Assembly: GCA_023666945.1 (NCBI GenBank)
Contig: JAMPAY010000013.1
Location: forward strand, 1 to 62,963
From: Paludibacter sp.
GTDB lineage: Bacteria > Bacteroidota > Bacteroidia > Bacteroidales > Paludibacteraceae
Direction: 5' to 3'
Length of the DNA stretch: 62,963 nt
Shown: in pieces, positions 35,682 through 44,076 of the stretch
Numbering within the stretch: position 1 is the first letter of the stretch
How the letters are laid out: the number at the start of each line of letters is the position of its first letter
The notes under the pieces: model-generated
What the model saw: only the letters and a program-made list of their open reading frames with translations
The model's database searches: none
What the model was told of the DNA's origin: nothing
Program-made: the position numbers and the translations under genes

Positions 35682-36914
35682 TTAGTGGAAGAATAGGTAG
35701 GCTATCAATATGGCGGCAATAATACCGGCAAAATCAGCTATCAGTCCGCATACAACCGCATAACGCGAATCCTTGATTCCTACATAACCGAAATAGACGG
35801 CAAGTATATAAAAAGTAGTATCTGTCGCTCCCTGTAGCACGCTTACCAATCGGCCTACAAACGAATCTGCACCATATTGAGTAATGGCATCCACCATCAA
35901 ACCCCTTGCACCGCTACCACTCAAAGGTTTCATCAATGCTGTGGGAAGAGCAGGAACAAAATCGGTATTGAGTCCTATCCAACCTACCAATGCACCTATG
36001 CCGCTAATCAAAATATCCATCGCTCCCGAGGCTCTGAACATGCCCACCGCCACTAACATTGCTACCAAATACGGAATAATACCTACGGCCGTCTTAAAGC
36101 CGTCTTTGGCACCGTCAATAAAGGCATCGTACACATTCACTCTGCGCACCATAGCGGTTGCGATAAACGTAACAATCACTCCCAATAGTATTACGCTGGA
36201 GATAATCCCCGTCCATTTGGTCAGTATGGCTTCGGGTAGTCTGCTCGCTCCCCACAATATGCAGGCAACCAAGGCTGTTAGAATACCCAATGTACCTACT
36301 ATCACTTTATTAAAGATGTTTATCTTCTGTGCTATGCAAACCGAAAGCAATCCTACTAAGGTCGAAAAGTAGGTGGTGAGCAAAATCGGTAGGAAGACGT
36401 CGGTCGGATTGGCTGCGCCCAATTGCGCACGATATACCATTATGCTTACGGGAATAAGGGTCAAACCGGAGGTGTTCAATACCAGGAACATTATCATGGC
36501 ATTCGAGGCCTTTTCTTTCTGTGGATTCAGTTCCTGCAACTGCTCCATGGCTTTCAATCCCATAGGGGTGGCGGCGTTGTCCAATCCTAACATGTTAGCG
36601 GAAATATTCATGAACATGCTGCCGTAGGCAGGATGATTTTTCGGAACTTCGGGAAAAATCTTACTGAAGAAAGGAGCCACTGCACGCGAGAAACTTTGCA
36701 CCATTCCTCCACGCTCACCTATTTTCATAATACCCAACCAAAGGGTTAAAACACCGGTCAGACCCAGCGAAATCTCAAAACCGTTGCGGGCGGAATCGAA
36801 TGTCGAATTCAATATCCGACCGAATACCTCCGTATCACCGCTTACAATACATTGTATCAAACCGGCAACAACGGCAACCAAAATAAAACCTGCCCAAATA
36901 TAGTTGAGTATCAT
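35682..36914 (-). CDS. SpmA/SpmB fusion-type membrane protein with two nucleoside-recognition (Gate) domains
   Basis: 410 aa, polytopic. The N-terminal half resembles SpmA (NSTFDSARNGFEISLGLTGVLTLWLGIMKI, seen as FEISLGLTGVLTLWLG; FMNISANMLGLDNAATPMGL). The C-terminal half resembles SpmB (VNVYDAFIDGAKDGFKTAVG; LPTALMKPLSGSGARGLMVD; GATDTTFYILAVYFG). In endospore formers the two halves are separate spore maturation proteins. Fused homologues are common in non-sporulating Bacteroidota, so the name does not imply sporulation; a transport role is inferred. It heads a minus-strand unit with the hypothetical gene and ybeY. Confidence 0.9.
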   Translation of the reverse strand: MILNYIWAGFILVAVVAGLIQCIVSGDTEVFGRILNSTFDSARNGFEISLGLTGVLTLWLGIMKIGERGGMVQSFSRAVAPFFSKIFPEVPKNHPAYGSMFMNISANMLGLDNAATPMGLKAMEQLQELNPQKEKASNAMIMFLVLNTSGLTLIPVSIMVYRAQLGAANPTDVFLPILLTTYFSTLVGLLSVCIAQKINIFNKVIVGTLGILTALVACILWGASRLPEAILTKWTGIISSVILLGVIVTFIATAMVRRVNVYDAFIDGAKDGFKTAVGIIPYLVAMLVAVGMFRASGAMDILISGIGALVGWIGLNTDFVPALPTALMKPLSGSGARGLMVDAITQYGADSFVGRLVSVLQGATDTTFYILAVYFGYVGIKDSRYAVVCGLIADFAGIIAAILIAYLFFH

Positions 36915-36974
36915 GCTCGAATCTCTGTTATCTCTGTTTCTGTGTATATTCGGTTCTTTATGCCGATTCCGCTA

Positions 36975-37005
36975 CAAAGATACAACTTTTTCCGTATTAC
37001 AACAA
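36975..37005 (-). promoter_or_regulatory. Promoter of the SpmAB-like/ybeY operon
   Basis: Minus-strand TATCTTTG (plus CAAAGATA, 36975-36982) and TTG (plus CAA, 37003-37005) with a 20-nt spacer. Start near 36968. Confidence 0.78.
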
Positions 37006-37183
37006 CTTGTGTTAACAATATGTCTCCTACTTTGAATTCGGCAAGAAGTTTCAAGGCTGACGTTCCGGCTATATCTGTTTGTAATTGTCTAAATCATGCA
37101 ATACTTGCCTTAATTGAAACGTTTTTCTTGCTGTGTACGACTGCCTTCTTACAACCCCGGTCGATTTATGGGTAAATTTTCCT

Positions 37184-37247
37184 ACGAGACCATAACGAGA
37201 CCGTAACGAGATCTCGACGAGATCTTGTCGACCTTTCATTTTGTCAA
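37184..37247. repeat. 11-bp unit repeat with conserved 20-nt tail, copy 2
   Basis: Four tandem units of exactly 11 bp start at 37184, 37195, 37206 and 37217: ACGAGACCATA, ACGAGACCGTA, ACGAGATCTCG, ACGAGATCTTG. The tail TCGACCTTTCATTTTGTCAA (37228-37247) follows and is identical to that at 30-49. Units 3-4 contain a palindrome, AGATCTCG-A-CGAGATCT (37209-37225). The spacing of one DNA helical turn suggests protein-binding sites, or a repeat that expands and contracts. No gene is encoded. Confidence 0.8.
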
Positions 37248-37363
37248 TAAGAGCAACTCGTTCTATATGGGCGAGAGACTGACTAATTTGTCGGCAGGCT
37301 GTAAAAGCATACAACGCTTTTCTGTACGTTTGCATGTGTAGACCCGGCGTACCGCATAATGCG

Positions 37364-37395
37364 TTTGTGAGGTTGGAAATCTTTCTGTATATTTG
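37364..37395 (+). promoter_or_regulatory. Promoter of the methyltransferase gene
   Basis: TTTG (37364-37367), 20-nt spacer, TATATTTG (37388-37395). Start near 37402, 20 nt before the ATG. Confidence 0.75.
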
Positions 37396-37421
37396 CAAAC
37401 CTTTAGAACAATATCTTACAC

Positions 37422-38213
37422 ATGAACCTTCGCTTGCTTACATATCGCCTCTGCTCATGGTTGCAGCATCGTCTGACGGCTGTAAATACATTAGGACATG
37501 GTATACACTCTCCTTATCTATATAATATGGTGCGTTTTGTCTTTTACGATGACAATGCTTACTATTGTTTCCGCACTATCGAATACGAACGGCAGAAACT
37601 GCTGCGTTCGCAGGAAATTGTCCGGGTGGACGACTATGGTACAGGCATCTCGGGTAATAGGCGGGTTTGCGATATTGCTGCATCTTCGCTTAAGTCATCG
37701 CACGAAGCACAATTCTTGTTTCGCTTGGTAAATGCTTTACAACCGAAATCTGTACTCGAGTTGGGGACTTCCTTGGGGATTACCTCTGCCTATTTGGCGG
37801 TGGCAGCAGGCCAAGGAAAATTGGTTACTATCGAAGGAAGTCCTGCGTTGGCACAAAAGGCACAAGATGTGTTTACACAACTGCATCTGTCTAATATCGT
37901 ACAGGTTACGGGAAATATAAACGACACTCTTACGGAAACACTGCACGCCCTTGGTAGTGTCGATTTTGTCTTTATGGATGCTAATCATACGCAAGAAGCA
38001 ACTGTCCGATATTTTGAAAGTTTGTTGCCTTATTGTCATGAAAAAACGGTAGTGGTAATCGATGATATTCATCATTCCCCCGATATGGAAACGGCATGGA
38101 AAATATTGGTGGATACACCCGACGTTACGGCTGCTTTCAATTGCTATTCTTTGGGAATTCTTTTCTTCGATAAACAATTCATGCGCAAGCAGTATAAGAT
38201 GCGTATTTGGTAG
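37422..38213 (+). CDS. Class I SAM-dependent methyltransferase (O-methyltransferase-like)
   Basis: 263 aa. The SAM-binding motif I is SVLELGTSLGITSAYLAVAA, followed by LVTIEGSPALAQKAQDVF (acidic ribose-binding residue) and VDFVFMDANHTQEATVRYF, then VVVIDDIHHSPDMETAWK. This layout is typical of the Methyltransf_24 type with metal-coordinating Asp residues, resembling catechol-type O-methyltransferases. The N-terminal 80 residues (QHRLTAVNTLGHGIHSPYLYN) are conserved in Bacteroidota homologues. The substrate is unknown. It is 20 bp ahead of the cobalamin adenosyltransferase gene. Confidence 0.86.
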   Translation: MNLRLLTYRLCSWLQHRLTAVNTLGHGIHSPYLYNMVRFVFYDDNAYYCFRTIEYERQKLLRSQEIVRVDDYGTGISGNRRVCDIAASSLKSSHEAQFLFRLVNALQPKSVLELGTSLGITSAYLAVAAGQGKLVTIEGSPALAQKAQDVFTQLHLSNIVQVTGNINDTLTETLHALGSVDFVFMDANHTQEATVRYFESLLPYCHEKTVVVIDDIHHSPDMETAWKILVDTPDVTAAFNCYSLGILFFDKQFMRKQYKMRIW

Positions 38214-38233
38214 ACGACTTTTTTATACATACC

Positions 38234-38779
38234 ATGAAAATATATACGAAAACAGGAGACAAGGGAAAAACTTCCTTGATTGGCGGAACAAGAGTAAGTA
38301 AGGCGCATCTGCGATTGGATACCTATGGTACGGCTGACGAACTAAATGCGTTTGTGGGCTTGCTGAGGGCAAAAAATATGCCGCATGAAATGGATCTTGT
38401 CTTGCATAATATACAAAATAAATTATTCAATTTGGGAGCCTTTCTGGCTACCGATACTACCAAGGTCGCACCACAAGGAATGGCACTTCTGACGGAACAG
38501 GATGTAGCCGATATCGAATATGCAATCGATTCTTTTTCAGAGGGGTTACCTGCATGGGAGGGGTTCGTGTTGCCGGCAGGAAACGAAAGAGTTGCGCTCT
38601 GTCACGTGTGCCGAACGGTTACCAGACGATTGGAACGACGCATGGTCTGCTTCTTGGATAACGATAACGAGGCAGGCTACGCATTGCAGTATGTTAATCG
38701 GTTAAGTGATTTTTTCTTTGTTCTGGCACGTAAAGTGGCACAAATTGACGAATGTGGTGTTTTTTTATGGGGAAAATAA
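38234..38779 (+). CDS. PduO-type cob(I)alamin adenosyltransferase
   Basis: 181 aa, all-alpha. It transfers the adenosyl group of ATP to cob(I)alamin to make coenzyme B12. Signatures are MKIYTKTGDKGKTSLIGGTRV (ATP-binding N-terminal motif, seen as TKTGDKGKTSLIGG), RLDTYGTADELNAFVG, LPAGNERVALCHVCRTVTRR and YVNRLSDFFFVLAR. The start at 38234 was chosen because the conserved motif begins directly after it. It is probably co-transcribed with the methyltransferase. No B12-dependent enzyme is encoded nearby. Confidence 0.93.
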   Translation: MKIYTKTGDKGKTSLIGGTRVSKAHLRLDTYGTADELNAFVGLLRAKNMPHEMDLVLHNIQNKLFNLGAFLATDTTKVAPQGMALLTEQDVADIEYAIDSFSEGLPAWEGFVLPAGNERVALCHVCRTVTRRLERRMVCFLDNDNEAGYALQYVNRLSDFFFVLARKVAQIDECGVFLWGK

Positions 38780-38787
38780 GATGCCTA

Positions 38788-38819
38788 TTTGCTAATGTCC
38801 AAAAAAAAATATACCTTTG
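38788..38819 (+). promoter_or_regulatory. Promoter of the DUF2795 gene, possibly of the T9SS block
   Basis: TTTG (38788-38791), 20-nt spacer, TACCTTTG (38812-38819). Start near 38826. No other promoter of this type was found before porP, so T9SS transcripts may begin here. Confidence 0.75.
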
Positions 38820-38871
38820 CGCGGTATTTTGAATATATTGTATCTAAATCTGAGGAATCAGGATTATAGTT

Positions 38872-39093
38872 ATGGTTTGGACTTTAGAATTGGCGTCAAA
38901 GATAGAGGATGCACCGTGGCCCGCAACCAAAGATGAGTTGCTTGATTATGCCACTCGTATCGGAGCACCTGTAGAGGTTATTGAAAACCTGCAGGAATTG
39001 GAAGATGAAGACGAAGTCTTTGAATCAATTGAGGACGTATGGCCCGATTATCCGAGCAAAGACGATTTCTTCTTTAATGAAGATGAATATTGA
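38872..39093 (+). CDS. DUF2795 small acidic protein
   Basis: 73 aa, cytosolic, strongly acidic at the C-terminus (ELEDEDEVFESIEDVWPDYP). The pattern WTLELASKIEDAPWPATKDELLDYATRIGAP, seen as APWPATKDELLDYATR followed by GAPVEVIENLQEL, matches Bacteroidota DUF2795 proteins, which are widely conserved but uncharacterised. It lies 60 bp before porP with no terminator between, so it may be the first gene of the T9SS transcript. Confidence 0.85.
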   Translation: MVWTLELASKIEDAPWPATKDELLDYATRIGAPVEVIENLQELEDEDEVFESIEDVWPDYPSKDDFFFNEDEY

Positions 39094-39153
39094 TTCTCAA
39101 GTGGCAAGGTGAATCGGTAGATACATACTTGCTGCTTGTGGTTGTAATGAAAT

Positions 39154-40104
39154 ATGAAGAGATGTATTGTTCTTTGTTGGGTTCTGTTTTTGGCAATTGT
39201 GTGCCAGGCGCAGTTTGACCCTCAAATGGGACAATATATGTATATGCCGACGGCTTTTAATCCTGCAGCGGCGGGAGAGGACGATTTGATGAAAGTCAGT
39301 GGTTTGCACCGTATGCAGTTTACGGGCTTTAAAAATGCTCCGATGACTACATATTTCTCTTTCCAATCGCCGTTTGTAATCGGTAAGACGCGGCATGGTG
39401 CCGGTATCCGTTTTATGAACGACCGATATGGGTTGTTTACCAATCAAACGCTGCACGTTCAGTATGCGTATCGGCAAAAATTGGGAAAGGGATACCTTAG
39501 TGCAGGGGTCGATTTAGGGTTTGTAAGTGTGGGTTTTAAGGGAGATAGTGTCAATCTGGATGATTTGAAGGGTTCTTCCTATCATCAGCCCAACGATGAG
39601 GTGATACCTGCGGGAGAGGAAAGTGGTATGTCTTTTGACATGGCGTTAGGAATCTACTATACTGCCGATACGTGGTATACGGGCGTTTCTTACTCGCATG
39701 TAACAGTGCCGGAAGTGGAGTGGGGCGATTATACTACTATCCGATTGCGGGGAACTATGTATCTTATGGGAGGATACAATTGGCGATTGCGGGATAAGCG
39801 ATTTGTGCTGAAACCGAGTGCCATGCTTATGACGGACTTCGTATCGTGGGATTTGAACTTGACGGCATTGTGTGAGTATAAGGAACGTTATCGTTGGGGA
39901 GTGGGCTACCGAATCGGAAGCAATGTGGGAATATTGTTGGGAATGGATATTATTACGGGCTTGGCTATAGGATATACCTATGAGTTGCCTACTAATAAAT
40001 TGTTGTTGGAGAGTTATGGCTCGCACGAAATATACTTGGCATATGGTTTCGATGTATTAAAGCCGAAACGAGGAAACAAGTATAAGAGTATTAGATATTT
40101 GTAA
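39154..40104 (+). CDS. porP: T9SS outer-membrane protein PorP/SprF family
   Basis: 316 aa with a signal peptide (MKRCIVLCWVLFLAIVCQAQ). The start of the mature protein, FDPQMGQYMYMPTAFNPAAAG, is the PorP/SprF signature. It is followed by alternating beta-strands of an outer-membrane barrel and a typical tail (LPTNKLLLESYGSHEIYLAYGFDV, seen as SYGSHEIYLAYGF). PorP works with PorK and PorN at the outer membrane, and family members may attach T9SS cargo. It is first in the porP-gldKLMN gene order known from Porphyromonas. Confidence 0.95.
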   Translation: MKRCIVLCWVLFLAIVCQAQFDPQMGQYMYMPTAFNPAAAGEDDLMKVSGLHRMQFTGFKNAPMTTYFSFQSPFVIGKTRHGAGIRFMNDRYGLFTNQTLHVQYAYRQKLGKGYLSAGVDLGFVSVGFKGDSVNLDDLKGSSYHQPNDEVIPAGEESGMSFDMALGIYYTADTWYTGVSYSHVTVPEVEWGDYTTIRLRGTMYLMGGYNWRLRDKRFVLKPSAMLMTDFVSWDLNLTALCEYKERYRWGVGYRIGSNVGILLGMDIITGLAIGYTYELPTNKLLLESYGSHEIYLAYGFDVLKPKRGNKYKSIRYL

Positions 40105-40145
40105 GAGAATAAATATAGATAACAATTATAATCGCAATATAAATT

Positions 40146-41498
40146 ATGAGACAGACGAAAATGTTGTCGCTATTGGCGCTTGTAGTAGCCTTTGCAAGTT
40201 GTAATAAGCCTGCGGGTGAATTGGTAGGTGCCGGTTTGAAAGGTGATTTTAAGGAGGCAAATCCCTACGGAATGGTCTTTGTTAAGCAAGGTTCTTTCAT
40301 GATGGGAAGCAATACGCAGACGGCCATATTCAATCAGCCTGATAATCAGTTGATGGCAACGGTTAGTGCTTTTTGGATGGACGAAACGGAAATCACCAAT
40401 AACGAATATAAGCAGTTCGTTTATTGGGTGCGCGACTCTTTGGCGTATAGCGCTCTTATTAACGCAGGATTTACCGAATATGCCATCCAGCCGAAAGATG
40501 ATGATTTCGATGAGGAAAACTATACTATCAATTGGAAAAAGAAAATTCCATGGAATAGCACCGATGAAGAAATAAAAGAAGCCTTGGCTCCGCTTTTCTA
40601 TGATGATGGTAAGACAATCAATACCAAATTGTTACACTATCATTATAGTTGGGTTAACTACGATGAAGCCGCTCAGGTACGCAATCGTTACGATGTAGCC
40701 AAAGGACGTTATCCCGAAGGGGCTTCCGTACGTGTTGATACGGCTTGGGTTGATGAGTTCGGTGGTATTCATGATAGTACTATCGTTCGACCGCTTACGC
40801 AACCTAAAGACCTCATTACGTCAATGATTATCAATGTATATCCCGATACCATGGTATGGGTGCGCGATTTCCAATTGGCATACAACGAACCTATGCTCTT
40901 GAAATATTTCTCGCATACGGGTTTCTCTGATTATCCTGTGGTAGGTGTTACTTGGGAACAAGCATATGCGTTCTGCAAATGGCGTACGGAGTTCTTTGCT
41001 ACGCGTAGCGGAGTTGATGCACAAGTATATCGTTTGCCTACGGAGGCCGAATGGGAATATGCTGCACGTGGTGGGCGTAAAATGGCAACCTATCCGTGGG
41101 GTGGCAACTATGCACGCGATGCAAAAGGGTGTTTCTTGGCTAATTTCAAGCCTTATAGAGGTAGTTATGTCGATGATACGGGAGTTATGACTATGCAGGT
41201 TGCTCAGTTCCGTCCGAACGATTTCGGATTGTTCGATATGGCAGGAAACGTAGCAGAATGGACCTACTCGGCATACAATCCTTCATCGAATGTCTATGTT
41301 GGAGACTTGAACCCGTTGCATCAATACATGGCACGCAAAGACGACCCTGATGTACTGAAACGTAAAGTGGTGAAGGGTGGTAGTTGGAAAGATATTTCTT
41401 ACTATCTGCAATGCGGTACACGTACCTACGAGTATCAATACGAAGCCCGCCCTTACATAGGTTTCCGTTGTGTGCGCTCCTTTATCGGAGAAAACTAA
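40146..41498 (+). CDS. gldK: T9SS ring lipoprotein GldK/PorK
   Basis: 450 aa. Lipobox AFASC gives Cys19 as the lipidated residue. The fold is of the formylglycine-generating enzyme/sulfatase-modifying type (GMVFVKQGSFMMGSN; FWMDETEITNNEYKQFVYW; YPVVGVTWEQAYAFCKWR; YRLPTEAEWEYAARGG; FRPNDFGLFDMAGNVAEW; KVVKGGSW). In GldK this fold is structural: it forms, with GldN, the periplasmic ring attached to the outer membrane. A family-specific insertion lies between about 100 and 250. Spacing to porP and gldL (41 and 48 bp) suggests one transcript. Confidence 0.96.
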   Translation: MRQTKMLSLLALVVAFASCNKPAGELVGAGLKGDFKEANPYGMVFVKQGSFMMGSNTQTAIFNQPDNQLMATVSAFWMDETEITNNEYKQFVYWVRDSLAYSALINAGFTEYAIQPKDDDFDEENYTINWKKKIPWNSTDEEIKEALAPLFYDDGKTINTKLLHYHYSWVNYDEAAQVRNRYDVAKGRYPEGASVRVDTAWVDEFGGIHDSTIVRPLTQPKDLITSMIINVYPDTMVWVRDFQLAYNEPMLLKYFSHTGFSDYPVVGVTWEQAYAFCKWRTEFFATRSGVDAQVYRLPTEAEWEYAARGGRKMATYPWGGNYARDAKGCFLANFKPYRGSYVDDTGVMTMQVAQFRPNDFGLFDMAGNVAEWTYSAYNPSSNVYVGDLNPLHQYMARKDDPDVLKRKVVKGGSWKDISYYLQCGTRTYEYQYEARPYIGFRCVRSFIGEN

Positions 41499-41546
41499 AA
41501 ACACATAAATTGACTAATAAAGAACGTAAAATAAAGAATCGTAAAA

Positions 41547-42452
41547 ATGGCAAAAAATGGAAAGAACGCATTTATGCGTTGGTATGAATCTTACAAAGCT
41601 CAAAGAATTGTAGGTGTTGTTTATTCGGTAGGTGCATCTGTGGTTATTATCGGTGCACTCTTCAAAATCCTTCACTGGCCGGGTGCCAGTCAGGTGCTTA
41701 TGATTGGTATGTTTACCGAGGCATTCCTCTTTGTTATTGGTGCGTTGGATAAGCCTCATCCGGTATATCATTGGGAAGAAGTATTCCCGCAGTTGTTGGG
41801 CGAAGGAGCCAACCCTGAAGTATTGGCTGCGCATATTGATCAACCGCGTCCTACTTTGTTAGGCGGTGTAGGAGGTGGCAACACCGTTGCTACGGGAACA
41901 CAAGCGGCAGGTGCCAACATCCCCTCTTTGTCTGATGCCGATCTCAAGTCACTCAAAGACGGAATCAATCAATTAGGCAGCACAGCTTCACAATTGGCTT
42001 CTTTGGGTCAGTTGGCGGAAACTACCAACAGATTGTCTGAAAAGATGACGCTTGCAGGAGAAGCCGCACAACAATTTGCTGAGACGCAAGGTACATTGTC
42101 CGACGCAACACAAGCATTGGGACAATCTTACCAAACAGTGGTTGCCGATATGAATAAGGTTACACAACAAACCAAAGAATATGCCAAGGGTGTTGAAAAT
42201 ATGAATGTACAACTATCCTCGCTCAATGCTGTTTACGAATTGCAACTCAAGGAAATGCAGGCACAAGCAACGGCAGTAAAGGCACAGACCGAAAAAGTCA
42301 ATGCGTTGGGAACTGCCATGGAGCAACTCAATGCCGATGCCAAAGCCATGCAAACGGCTTCCGCTGCTTATCTGACGGCACAACAGACTTTGGCTGCACA
42401 AGTGGCTGATTTGAACAAAGTATATGGCAATATGCTCAATGCTCTTAATTAA
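41547..42452 (+). CDS. gldL: T9SS motor protein GldL/PorL
   Basis: 301 aa. Two transmembrane helices lie in residues 20-67 (IVGVVYSVGASVVIIGALFK and VLMIGMFTEAFLFVIGAL), separated by the ILHWPGA motif. The buried Glu58 in the second helix corresponds to the conserved proton-path glutamate of GldL. The long C-terminal part is Ala/Gln-rich and predicted helical coiled coil (about 130-300). GldL and GldM form the inner-membrane rotary motor that uses the proton gradient to power secretion. Confidence 0.96.
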   Translation: MAKNGKNAFMRWYESYKAQRIVGVVYSVGASVVIIGALFKILHWPGASQVLMIGMFTEAFLFVIGALDKPHPVYHWEEVFPQLLGEGANPEVLAAHIDQPRPTLLGGVGGGNTVATGTQAAGANIPSLSDADLKSLKDGINQLGSTASQLASLGQLAETTNRLSEKMTLAGEAAQQFAETQGTLSDATQALGQSYQTVVADMNKVTQQTKEYAKGVENMNVQLSSLNAVYELQLKEMQAQATAVKAQTEKVNALGTAMEQLNADAKAMQTASAAYLTAQQTLAAQVADLNKVYGNMLNALN

Positions 42453-42490
42453 TCCGATTCTAATGTTTAATCTCAAACGATAATTAGATT

Positions 42491-44053
42491 ATGGGTGGAG
42501 CAAAAAATTGTCCGGAAACCCCGAGACAAAAAATGATTGGTATGATGTATTTGGTGCTGACCGCTATGTTGGCGCTGAATGTTAGTACCGATATTCTTAA
42601 TGGTTTCAAACTCGTTGACGATAGTTTGCATTCTACTATCGATGCCACAGAGGTGCGTAATAGTAATATGTATAATGAATTTGAGTATCTCTATCAGCAG
42701 AACCCTGTCAAGATGCAAGACGAGTGGGAGCATGCTATAGTTCTACGTCGGAAAACAGATAGTCTGTACAACTATGTTCAGAACTTTAAATATCAAATTG
42801 CTATTTTGGCAGACGGTCCTAAGAAAGCAGACCCTGAAGCACGAAATATCGATGGAAATAGTAACTTGGACATAACAGGAACATACGCTTTAGTAACGAT
42901 AGACCCTAAAACCAAGAAAACGAATGGTGAAACCCTTCGAATGTATATTGAGGGCTATAAGGACTATCTTATCTCATTGGTCAACTTCGATTCTGTGATG
43001 ATAGGGTCTTTGAATACGGTATTTGCAACGCCTATGGGTAAAGATCACGATGGCAACCCTATTTCATGGGCTGAATCGGTGTTCGATGGTATGCCCGTGG
43101 GAGCCTCTGTAACGATTCTTACCAAACTGCAGAACGATATCCGTACGGCAGAAGGAGAAATAATACAACACCTCAAAGGAAAGAGCGATGCCAGCGACTT
43201 TCGTGTGAATAGTTTGGAAGCATTGGTTATTCCTGTTTCCAGTTATGTTATGCGTGGCGGACGCTATAAAGCACAAATTGTATTGTCTGCGGTCGATTCT
43301 ACCAAGAAACCTATCTACTATGTCGGTTCAACCCAATTGGGTGAAGATGGTATCTATGAGGTAGGTTGTGGAAGTACGGGTACTTTCAAATACTCGGGTG
43401 AGTTACGTCTTCCTAAGCACGATGGTACTTCTATCTCTTTGCCATTCTCCAGCGAATATAGTGTAGGAGAACCTTCGGTTACCATTTCCAATACCGACCT
43501 AAATATCATGTATCGTGACTACGAAAACCCCTTCGCTATATCCGTACCGGGTATATCCAGCGATCATGTTCAAGTTACGGTAACAGGTGCCACAAAGACA
43601 CAGCGAGGCGACAAGTATATGATTAAACCCAATGGGAATGCCAAGGAGGTCGTTATTGCCGTACAAGCACAATTAGATGGTAAAATGCAGTCCATGGGGC
43701 AGCAAACCTATCGTGTTAAAGAATTGCCCAAACCGGGAGCCTATTTCAAGAGCGGATCTGTTGAGTTGTTCGAGGGTAACATATCGCGCAATGTATTGCT
43801 TAATTCCGATGCAAGTATCATCGCCAGTTATGGTCCGGATGGTTTGTTAGATTTGAAGTTTACTATATCATCTTTCAGTATACGTACAGCCAACGGAATT
43901 TGGAATACGAAAGGAAACAAATTCTCACAAGAGCAAATCAATCAATTGTCGAAACTGAAAAAAGGTGCTATTGTTAACATTACCGATGTCCGTGCAAAAG
44001 GTCCTACCGGCAAAGAAACTACTTTGCGTGGTATATCGCTTGTATTGAACTAA
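42491..44053 (+). CDS. gldM: T9SS motor protein GldM/PorM
   Basis: 520 aa. It begins MGGAKNCPETPRQKMIGMMYLV, the conserved GldM start, with a single transmembrane helix (MMYLVLTAMLALNVSTDIL) carrying the motor contact. The periplasmic part contains a helical domain (to about 225) and three beta-domains reaching the GldK/GldN ring (for example VPVSSYVMRGGRYKAQI is the family block near 240, seen here as IPVSSYVMRGGRYKAQIVLS). It is the rotating shaft of the T9SS. It follows gldL by 38 bp. Confidence 0.96.
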   Translation: MGGAKNCPETPRQKMIGMMYLVLTAMLALNVSTDILNGFKLVDDSLHSTIDATEVRNSNMYNEFEYLYQQNPVKMQDEWEHAIVLRRKTDSLYNYVQNFKYQIAILADGPKKADPEARNIDGNSNLDITGTYALVTIDPKTKKTNGETLRMYIEGYKDYLISLVNFDSVMIGSLNTVFATPMGKDHDGNPISWAESVFDGMPVGASVTILTKLQNDIRTAEGEIIQHLKGKSDASDFRVNSLEALVIPVSSYVMRGGRYKAQIVLSAVDSTKKPIYYVGSTQLGEDGIYEVGCGSTGTFKYSGELRLPKHDGTSISLPFSSEYSVGEPSVTISNTDLNIMYRDYENPFAISVPGISSDHVQVTVTGATKTQRGDKYMIKPNGNAKEVVIAVQAQLDGKMQSMGQQTYRVKELPKPGAYFKSGSVELFEGNISRNVLLNSDASIIASYGPDGLLDLKFTISSFSIRTANGIWNTKGNKFSQEQINQLSKLKKGAIVNITDVRAKGPTGKETTLRGISLVLN

Positions 44054-44076
44054 TATCCTTTAAAAGGAGAATATAA

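Larger units (their letters stand above)
36915..37421. other. 507-bp divergent intergenic region
   Basis: Contains the minus-strand promoter of the SpmAB-like gene (36975-37005), about 180 bp with nothing recognised, the 11-bp repeat element (37184-37247) and the plus-strand promoter of the methyltransferase gene (37364-37395). A second -7-like TACGTTTG at 37325-37332 lacks a TTG partner. No tRNA or other known RNA was seen. Confidence 0.7.

Noticed and set aside
35682..36914. Spore maturation protein as a sign of sporulation
   Set aside because: Fused SpmAB-like proteins are widespread in non-sporulating Bacteroidota; no other sporulation gene is present.
37184..37227. 11-bp tandem units as a CRISPR array
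   Set aside because: Units are contiguous without spacers and far too short; no cas gene is present.
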